The position numbers and the translations under genes were made by a program. The notes under the pieces were generated by a model, which worked only from the letters and a program-made list of their open reading frames with translations, ran no database searches and was not told the DNA's origin. Below, piece after piece: positions 24,059 through 32,388 of a stretch of 32,388 nt of DNA. Source of the DNA: Lachnospiraceae bacterium (GTDB taxonomy: Bacteria; Bacillota; Clostridia; Lachnospirales; Lachnospiraceae); NCBI GenBank assembly GCA_021203305.1, contig JAJQBK010000063.1, positions 1-32,388 on the forward strand. The letters run 5' to 3'. Every line of letters begins with the position of its first letter. Within the stretch, counting starts at the first letter, position 1.

Positions 24059-24358
24059 ATGAAAATCTTATTGGTATGCGCGGGCGGCATGTCCACCGGC
24101 TTATTGATGAAGAAAATGGCTGCTTACTGGGAAGAGCAGGGCGAAGAGCTGACCATCAACGCGGTTGGCCTTGCCGAGTACAATGACGTTTACAAGGATT
24201 ACGATATCATTCTGGTAGGACCCCAGGTTCGCTACAAGCTCAACGATATCAAGAAGGACACCGGACTTCCCGCTGACGTGGTGAATTCCCTTGACTATGC
24301 TATTGCCAACTGCCCCAACATTATGAAGCAGGCGAAGGCTCTGATGGCTCAGAAATAA
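24059..24358 (+). CDS. PTS lactose/cellobiose-family IIB component
   Basis: A 99-residue EIIB of the Lac/Cel family. The P-loop-like start MKILLVCAGGMSTGLLMKKM contains the phosphorylated cysteine C7, and the ILVGPQVRYKL block is conserved in the family. The start at 24059 is chosen because AGAAGGAG sits directly upstream and the protein then begins at the family's usual first residue; a longer in-frame reading back to 23945 has no support. It lies between IIA and IIC as in classical operons. A second, similar IIB is encoded at 28961. Confidence 0.95.
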   Translation: MKILLVCAGGMSTGLLMKKMAAYWEEQGEELTINAVGLAEYNDVYKDYDIILVGPQVRYKLNDIKKDTGLPADVVNSLDYAIANCPNIMKQAKALMAQK

Positions 24359-24384
24359 ATGATTGTAAAAGGGTTCTCCATAGA

Positions 24385-24526
24385 CAATCAGATGGGCAGG
24401 CTTACACAAGGCACGCCCATCGCATGTGCCTGCACAGATGATTGGATATCAGAGAAACTTTTATATATCTCATGCCCGCATCGACAGGCATGAACGTTTA
24501 GAATTATTCAGGTTAGAAGATACCTG
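24385..24526 (+). other. Structured intercistronic RNA before IIC
   Basis: Several stems can form: CAATCA (24385-24390) with TGATTG (24439-24444), enclosing GATGGGC (24391-24397) with GCCCATC (24415-24421), which would give a three-way-junction-like fold. Next come TCATGCC (24470-24476) with GGCATGA (24487-24493), and CAGGT (24509-24513) with ACCTG (24522-24526). No T run follows. The 196-base gap has no ORF. Confidence 0.5.
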
Positions 24527-24554
24527 AAAATATAAAAAACGAGAGGAAATTATA

Positions 24555-25865
24555 ATGGAAGGTCTTATGAATTCCAAGATTATGATCGGACTGCAGAATT
24601 TCGGTCAGAAGCTTGGAGCAAACAAATTCGTGGGCGCACTGCAGGGTTCCATGATGGGATCCATGTCCTTAATCATGACCGGCTCTGTGTTCCAGATTAT
24701 CTGTGCATTGTTGTCCATGTTCGGACTGAGCACTGACAGCACAGTTTACGCGGTTTTGTATATGCCGTACAACTTTACCATGGGTCTGATCGCCCTGTGG
24801 ATCACCGGCATGATCGGATTTAATTACGCGAAGGCGAAGGGCTGCAAGTCTCCTCTGGCTACCGCTATCGAGACCATGGCAGCATTCACGCTGGTAGCCT
24901 GCTGGGATATCTCCGGCGGTTCCACTCTGGCAAGTCTGGATGCGACTTATCTTGGTTCTCAGGGTCTGTTCATGGGCTTCGTGGTTGCGTTCGTGGTGGT
25001 AGAGGTTGACTATTTCTGCCAGAAGAATCATGTAGAAATCAAGATGCCCGATGTGTGTCCGCCATCTCTGGTCAACGCTATGGCGGCCATCATCCCCTGC
25101 TTCTTTAACATGTCGATCTGGCTGATCATTACCCTGATCGTGACCACCGCTACCGGCGGCGCTTACTCTGTATGCTCCGGTTTCATGGCGCTTTTATCTG
25201 CACCTCTTGGCGCGCTGACTTCCGTTCCCGGCATGTTCGTCCTGTGCGCGTTCGCTACTTTGATGTGGTTCTTCGGTATTCATGGCACCATGCTTCTCGT
25301 CACTGTGCTGATGGCTCCCATGATCATGGCAGCTGCAGAGAACGCGGCAATCTGGGAAGAGTGCCAGGCGGCCGGCATGTCCTTCAGAGAAAGCCAGCTG
25401 GCATTGACATTCTATCCGGTGGCTCTGTTTGGAGCTATGGCCTGCGCGGGCGGCACCGGCAATACCCTGTCCCTGTGCATTATGGGTCTGAGAGCGAAAT
25501 CCGAGCAGATCAGAGCCGTGGCTAAGGTTGGTCTGGTTCCCGGCTGGTTTGGTATCAATGAGCCTGTGACATTCGGTATGCCTGTGATGTACAACCCGGT
25601 TCTTGGTATTCCGTATATTTTAAACTGCTTATTGTGTACGCTGGTATGGTACATTGCTTTCAGGCTTCACATTATATTCCCGGCTCACGTGTATATCGGC
25701 GCATTGATGCCCATGGGCTTTGCACAGTTCCTGGCTACCTTCAACTGGGCCAATGCATTGATGGATTATGTATGCATTCTGGTATCCGGCCTTGTATACT
25801 ATCCGTTCTTCAAGATTTACGACAAGCAGCTGGTAGAGCAGGAAGCAGCTGCAAAGGAAGCGTAA
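24555..25865 (+). CDS. PTS lactose/cellobiose-family IIC permease
   Basis: A 436-residue membrane permease of the EIIC Lac/Cel family, which moves the disaccharide or glucoside across the membrane as it is phosphorylated. About ten hydrophobic segments are visible. Recognised blocks are LVNAMAAIIPCFFNMSIWLIITLI, LMWFFGIHGTMLLVTVLMAPMIMAA and GWFGINEPVTFGMPVMYNPVLGIPYIL; the last, with INEPVTFG, is the family's substrate-binding signature. GAGAGGA precedes the ATG by seven bases. It follows IIA and IIB after a structured gap and is followed by a GC-rich terminator-like hairpin. Length is normal. Confidence 0.95.
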   Translation: MEGLMNSKIMIGLQNFGQKLGANKFVGALQGSMMGSMSLIMTGSVFQIICALLSMFGLSTDSTVYAVLYMPYNFTMGLIALWITGMIGFNYAKAKGCKSPLATAIETMAAFTLVACWDISGGSTLASLDATYLGSQGLFMGFVVAFVVVEVDYFCQKNHVEIKMPDVCPPSLVNAMAAIIPCFFNMSIWLIITLIVTTATGGAYSVCSGFMALLSAPLGALTSVPGMFVLCAFATLMWFFGIHGTMLLVTVLMAPMIMAAAENAAIWEECQAAGMSFRESQLALTFYPVALFGAMACAGGTGNTLSLCIMGLRAKSEQIRAVAKVGLVPGWFGINEPVTFGMPVMYNPVLGIPYILNCLLCTLVWYIAFRLHIIFPAHVYIGALMPMGFAQFLATFNWANALMDYVCILVSGLVYYPFFKIYDKQLVEQEAAAKEA

Positions 25866-25914
25866 TCGCGGGAGTACAGTTATAAGTTCATTGCTTTAAT
25901 AAAACTTCTTAAAA

Positions 25915-25953
25915 GGAGGGGCGGGAGATAATCCCTCCCCTCCCTCTTCGTTT
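25915..25953 (+). terminator. Terminator or attenuator after IIC
   Basis: GGAGGGGCGGGA (25915-25926) pairs with TCCCTCCCCTCC (25932-25943) with one G-T pair around GATAA. The tail is CTCTTCGTTTT. It may end the IIC transcript or limit read-through into the GH1 genes. Confidence 0.7.
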
Positions 25954-26005
25954 TCAGGAGTAAATATTTTGTAAATTCATTAAAATTTTTGTGAAGGAGA
26001 CTTCT

Positions 26006-27433
26006 ATGGAACATTTAACCTTAAAACCCTTCCCCAAAGACTTCCTCTGGGGAGCCAGCTCCTCCGCCTACCAGTGCGAGGGCGCCTGGGATGAGGATGG
26101 CAAGGGACCATCCGTGCAGGATACGGCGCCGGTGATCCCCGGTACCAGCGACTGGAAGGTCTGCAGCGACCACTACCATCGCTTTAAGGAAGACATCGCC
26201 CTGATGGCGGAGATGGGCTTTACGGAATACCGCTTCTCCATCGCCTGGCCCCGCATCATTCCCGACGGGGACGGCGAGATCAACCCGAAGGGCGTGGCCC
26301 ACTATCACGAGGTCATCGACGAGTGCCTGAAGTACGGCATCAACCCGGTGATCACCCTCTATCACTTTGATCTTCCCAACGCCTTACAGGTCAAATACGG
26401 CGGCTGGCTCAGCAGGCAATGCATCGACGACTTTGTGCGCTACTGCGAGGTCTGCTTCAGGGAGTACGGCTCCAAGGTGAAATATTTCCTGACCATCAAT
26501 GAGCAGAATATGATGACCATGTTCAACATGGGCGGCTACGCCAACGACAAGGACCGCTATCAGGCCAACCACCACATGCTGGTGGCCATGGCAAAGGCTA
26601 CCATCCGCTGCCATGAGCTGTGCGACGCCTGGATTGCCCCGGCTCCCAACATCACCGCGGTTTATCCTCTGACCAGCGCTCCTCTGGACAATCTGGCTGC
26701 CATGGACTATGACCAGCTGAGGAACCGTCTGTATCTGGACACCATCTGCTTTGGCAAATATCCGGAAGCCTTTTCCGTATATCTTGAGCAGCGGGGCTGC
26801 TTCCCGGACATCGCTGAGGGCGACATGGAAGCCATGGCGGCGGCCAAACCGGACTTTATCGCCTTCAACTATTACGGCGCCTCCTGCGTGAAATACGTCA
26901 GCAATGAGGACGGTCTGGCAGCCAAGGCGAAGATGAGAGACGCCCAGGGTAAAGCGGACATGGCGAACTTTATGGTGGGCATGATGACCGAACCCGGTCT
27001 GGCTGTGGGCGTCACCAATCCTCTGCAGGAGCAGACCAGCTACGGCATGGGCATCGACCCGGTGGGCCTGCGCATCACCCTGCGACAGCTCTGGGAGAGA
27101 TACCAGCTGCCCCTGCTCATCACCGAGAACGGCTGCGGCGTACCGGACACCCTGGAGGAGGACGGCACCGTCCATGACCCCTATCGCATCGACTACCTGC
27201 GCGTCCACATCAAGGCCTGCCAGGAAGCCATCACCGACGGCGTCCATCTGATGGGTTACTCCCCCTGGTCCGCCTTCGACCTGGTCAGCACCCACCAGGG
27301 CATCAAAAAGCGCTACGGCATGATCTACATCAACCGCGACGACAACGACCTCAAGGACTGCGCCCGTATCAGGAAAGACAGCTTCTACTGGTACCAGAAG
27401 GCTATTAAGTCTAATGGTGAGGATTTAAGTTAA
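26006..27433 (+). CDS. GH1 6-phospho-beta-glucosidase (first copy)
   Basis: A 475-residue glycoside hydrolase family 1 enzyme that would cut phosphorylated beta-glucosides delivered by the PTS. The start PKDFLWGASSSAYQCEGAWDEDGKGPSVQD is classic GH1. The acid/base glutamate is in TINEQN (E166) and the nucleophile in LITENGCG (E374). The segment LVSTHQGIKKRYGMIYI contains the S...K...Y pattern used by phospho-beta-glycosidases to hold the 6-phosphate. This copy lacks the long insert near residue 45 seen in the two other GH1 enzymes, so it belongs to a different GH1 subgroup. The ATG at 26006 is chosen because AAGGAG lies upstream; a GTG at 25991 overlaps that site. The stop is 15 bases before the next GH1. 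Confidence 0.93.
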   Translation: MEHLTLKPFPKDFLWGASSSAYQCEGAWDEDGKGPSVQDTAPVIPGTSDWKVCSDHYHRFKEDIALMAEMGFTEYRFSIAWPRIIPDGDGEINPKGVAHYHEVIDECLKYGINPVITLYHFDLPNALQVKYGGWLSRQCIDDFVRYCEVCFREYGSKVKYFLTINEQNMMTMFNMGGYANDKDRYQANHHMLVAMAKATIRCHELCDAWIAPAPNITAVYPLTSAPLDNLAAMDYDQLRNRLYLDTICFGKYPEAFSVYLEQRGCFPDIAEGDMEAMAAAKPDFIAFNYYGASCVKYVSNEDGLAAKAKMRDAQGKADMANFMVGMMTEPGLAVGVTNPLQEQTSYGMGIDPVGLRITLRQLWERYQLPLLITENGCGVPDTLEEDGTVHDPYRIDYLRVHIKACQEAITDGVHLMGYSPWSAFDLVSTHQGIKKRYGMIYINRDDNDLKDCARIRKDSFYWYQKAIKSNGEDLS

Positions 27434-28945
<1,512 letters not shown>

Positions 28946-28960
28946 CTTATGAGGAAAGAA

Positions 28961-29260
28961 ATGAAAATTTTACTGATCTGCGCGGGCGGGATGTCCACAG
29001 GGCTTCTCACCAAAAAAATGCAGGAGTACGCGTTAGAGAAGGGCGTTGACCTGACCATTGAGGCCCACGGCGTCAACAGTGTGGACAGATACTATGACAG
29101 CTTTGACATTATCATGGTGGGTCCCCAGGTGCGCTTTAAGCTGCAGGAGATTCAGGAGCTGACCGGGATGCCGGTGGGCGTGATTAACCCCAGCGACTAC
29201 GGGCTCCAGAACTGCGAGGCGATTTTTAAGCAGGCGGAGGAGCTGTACGCGCAGAAGTAA
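28961..29260 (+). CDS. PTS IIB component (second, orphan copy)
   Basis: A 99-residue EIIB of the Lac/Cel family, a paralogue of the IIB at 24059. It begins MKILLICAGGMSTGLLTKKM with the phosphorylated cysteine C7 and keeps IIMVGPQVRFKL. The two IIB proteins have the same length but differ at many positions in the middle and C-terminal half. The start at 28961 is chosen because the alternative ATG at 28949 overlaps the ribosome binding site GAGG. It directly follows the second GH1, with no IIA or IIC beside it, so it may share the IIA/IIC upstream and give a second specificity, or partner a permease encoded elsewhere. Confidence 0.93.
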   Translation: MKILLICAGGMSTGLLTKKMQEYALEKGVDLTIEAHGVNSVDRYYDSFDIIMVGPQVRFKLQEIQELTGMPVGVINPSDYGLQNCEAIFKQAEELYAQK

Positions 29261-29319
29261 GCGGAAGCTCCGTAAAGAAGATTTATCATCAGGCAAAAAG
29301 CTGATGAGCAAAGCCAGAG

Positions 29320-29510
29320 CAGGCACAATCGTTGGACAGTACTGATAATCGGCGTTTTTCACACGCATGACAGGAGTAAAACGATTTGTGCCTGTTTGAG
29401 CGAGTTTCCGGTGCCATCTTTGAATAACTGCGAATAAGGCCTGTGCGATTTCGGACAGGAAAGGTCATTCAAGCAGAAGGGGCTATTCGCATGGGAAAGG
29501 TTTTCGCACA
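29320..29510 (+). other. Structured RNA region before the aldo/keto reductase
   Basis: A long stem can form between CAGGCACAATCGT (29320-29332) and ACGATTTGTGCCTG (29381-29394), with one bulged T. Downstream, three pairings compete: TGCGAATA (29429-29436) with TATTCGCA (29484-29491), CCTGT (29440-29444) with ACAGG (29455-29459), and TGTGCGA (29442-29448) with TCGCACA (29504-29510). The last pairings lie near the ribosome binding site. A smaller hairpin is at 29288-29306 (ATCAG ... CTGAT). No known riboswitch class was recognised. The gap of 267 bases has no ORF that can be supported. Confidence 0.5.
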
Positions 29511-29527
29511 GAAAAGGAAAGGGTTTT

Positions 29528-30631
29528 ATGGAAAGAAAGAACTACAGGAATTTACAGCTGTCCCGTCTGGGAATGGGCAATATGCGCCTGCCGGTGCACG
29601 CCGATCAGGAGGGCACGCCTATCGACTATGAGAAGGCGGAGGAGATCATCGACTATGCCATGGCCCACGGCGTCAACTATTATGATACGGCTTATGTGTA
29701 TCATCACGGTGAATCTGAGGTCTTCCTTGGCAATGTCATGAAAAAGTACCCCAGAGACAGCTACTGCCTTGCCACTAAATTTCATATCGGCGCAAATCCG
29801 GACTATAAGGCGGTGTTTGAGGAGCAGCTGAAAAGACTGCAGACAGATTACATTGATTTTTATCTGCTGCACGCCATCCAGCCGAATAATTATCAGTCAT
29901 ACATAGACAGCGGCTGCATTGCTTATTTTACAGAATTAAAAAAAGAGGGCAAAATCAGAAATCTGGGCTTTTCCTTCCATGCCACGCCTGAAATCCTGGA
30001 TACCTTTCTGGAGCTGACGGACTGGGATTTTGTACAGATTCAGTGCAATTATTATGACTGGTGCTACAGCAATACAAAAACAGAATATGAAAAAATTGCC
30101 GCGAAGGGCCTGCCCATCATAGTGATGGAGCCTGTCCGGGGTGGCCGCCTGGCGGACCTGGGTCCGGATGCCAACGCCCTTTTGCAGGAAGCCCATCCGG
30201 ATTGGAGTACTGCCTCCTGGGCGCTGCATTATGTGAAGAGTCTGTCCCAGGTGCAGGTAGTTCTAAGCGGCATGAGCACTCTGGATCAGATTGTGGACAA
30301 TGTGAATACCTTTTCCGATGGCGTTGCCCTGTCTGAGGAAGAGACAAAGACCGTGTATAAAGCGGCGGCTCTTTACAGAAAATATCTCAGTGTGCCCTGC
30401 ACGGCCTGCCACTATTGCTGTGACGACTGCCCCATGCGGATCGAGATTCCGAAATTCATCGCTATTTACAATGAAATGAAGCTGGAAGGCAGAGGAGGCA
30501 TCAAACAGAAGCTGGAGAAGGTGGAATCTGCAGGAAAACCTGCAGACTGCATCGGCTGTGGCTGCTGCACCGGACACTGCCCGCAGAGCATCGATGTGCC
30601 GAAGCTCATGAAAGAGCTGGCAGAGCTGTAA
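29528..30631 (+). CDS. Aldo/keto reductase with C-terminal ferredoxin-like iron-sulphur domain
   Basis: A 367-residue oxidoreductase. The first 280 residues are an aldo/keto reductase barrel with the catalytic tetrad D53, Y58, K84 (LATKF) and H115 (YLLHAI), and the phosphate-binding end (VVLSGMSTLDQIVDNV). The C-terminus carries two cysteine groups, CTACHYCCDDCP (from about 291) and CIGCGCCTGHCPQSIDVP (from about 341), the pattern of a 2[4Fe-4S] ferredoxin domain. Such YdhV-free, ferredoxin-tailed reductases are frequent in anaerobic Clostridia and probably take electrons from ferredoxin or flavins. Its place inside the GH1/PTS locus suggests a substrate from glucoside breakdown (sugar or aglycone carbonyl), which is inference. 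Ribosome binding site AAAGGG, ATG at 29528. Confidence 0.9.
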   Translation: MERKNYRNLQLSRLGMGNMRLPVHADQEGTPIDYEKAEEIIDYAMAHGVNYYDTAYVYHHGESEVFLGNVMKKYPRDSYCLATKFHIGANPDYKAVFEEQLKRLQTDYIDFYLLHAIQPNNYQSYIDSGCIAYFTELKKEGKIRNLGFSFHATPEILDTFLELTDWDFVQIQCNYYDWCYSNTKTEYEKIAAKGLPIIVMEPVRGGRLADLGPDANALLQEAHPDWSTASWALHYVKSLSQVQVVLSGMSTLDQIVDNVNTFSDGVALSEEETKTVYKAAALYRKYLSVPCTACHYCCDDCPMRIEIPKFIAIYNEMKLEGRGGIKQKLEKVESAGKPADCIGCGCCTGHCPQSIDVPKLMKELAEL

Positions 30632-30671
30632 AACTGTATTAAGTGCGAATTGTATTAAACCAGGAGGTGGC

Positions 30672-30749
30672 ATGAAAAAAGGTAAGGCGAAGATTAACGG
30701 TAGTTTTTCGCGGAGCATGCATTTATGCAGAGCCGTCCTTTTTTCATGA
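30672..30749 (+). CDS. Possible 25-residue leader peptide
   Basis: A short ORF, MKKGKAKINGSFSRSMHLCRAVLFS, preceded by an ideal ribosome binding site (CCAGGAGGTGGC) ending next to its ATG. Spacing is four to five bases. It sits between the aldo/keto reductase and the third GH1, 54 bases before the GH1 start. The basic start and mildly hydrophobic end carry no recognised domain. It may be a regulatory leader ORF or a real small protein; conservation data would decide. Confidence 0.4.
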   Translation: MKKGKAKINGSFSRSMHLCRAVLFS

Positions 30750-32288
<1,539 letters not shown>

Positions 32289-32323
32289 AAAATATCATAA
32301 AATTCCTTTACTCAAGAGAAAGC

Positions 32324-32351
32324 AAAAATGCGGTCATATGACCGCATTTTT
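32324..32351 (+). terminator. Strong intrinsic terminator after the third GH1
   Basis: A perfect 28-base palindrome with arms AAAAATGCGGTCAT and ATGACCGCATTTTT. The GC core plus A and T flanks make it effective in both directions. Confidence 0.9.
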
Positions 32352-32352
32352 G

Positions 32353-32379
32353 TTGACAAATAGATATATATGTTATAAT
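32353..32379 (+). promoter_or_regulatory. Promoter of a gene beyond the window
   Basis: TTGACA (32353-32358) directly follows the terminator. A TATAAT occurs at 32374-32379 with a short 15-base spacer; TAATAT at 32376-32381 gives 17 bases. The gene would start beyond position 32388. Confidence 0.55.
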
Positions 32380-32388
32380 ATATAAAAG

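Overview
The window looks like chromosomal DNA from a spore-forming, Gram-positive anaerobe of the Clostridia, most likely a Lachnospiraceae-type gut bacterium. The reasons are the spoVA sporulation genes with a sigma-G type promoter, strong AGGAGG-type ribosome binding sites, canonical sigma-A promoters, an ECF vitamin transporter S component, lactose/cellobiose-family PTS genes and several GH1 phospho-beta-glucosidases. The species cannot be named from the sequence alone. No tRNA, rRNA, CRISPR array, integrase or insertion sequence was seen.

Region 1 (1-10618) is accessory or defence-like. It holds a CoiA-like zinc-ribbon protein, an Rpn-family PD-(D/E)XK nuclease with a tandem repeat in its C-terminus, a Nudix hydrolase, and a four-gene Wadjet (JetABCD) anti-plasmid condensin system. 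jetC is split into two overlapping ORFs at a run of six A residues. One extra A would restore a single protein of 1083 residues.

Region 2 (10615-17695) is housekeeping: enolase with its own promoter, structured leader and terminator; a DinG/XPD-type helicase carrying an N-terminal RecB/Cas4-like nuclease domain; convergent ridA with a shared bidirectional terminator; an intergenic cluster of DnaA boxes; a DUF4097 envelope protein; and a divergently placed ECF S component.

Region 3 (17869-19748) carries spoVAA-spoVAB-spoVAC behind a promoter matching the sigma-G consensus. The operon stops after spoVAC; instead of spoVAD there is a 24-bp repeat array.

Region 4 (19750-32388) is a beta-glucoside utilisation locus: a LevR-like PRD regulator whose AAA+ domain has lost its Walker A lysine, Walker B glutamate and GAFTGA loop; a DUF3284 protein; PTS IIA, IIB and IIC; three GH1 6-phospho-beta-glucosidases; a second, orphan IIB; and an aldo/keto reductase with a ferredoxin-like tail. 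Sugars would enter phosphorylated through the PTS and be cut by the GH1 enzymes. The main promoter of the PTS genes is sigma-A type, which fits a regulator no longer able to work with sigma-54. Several intergenic stretches here can fold into substantial RNA structures.
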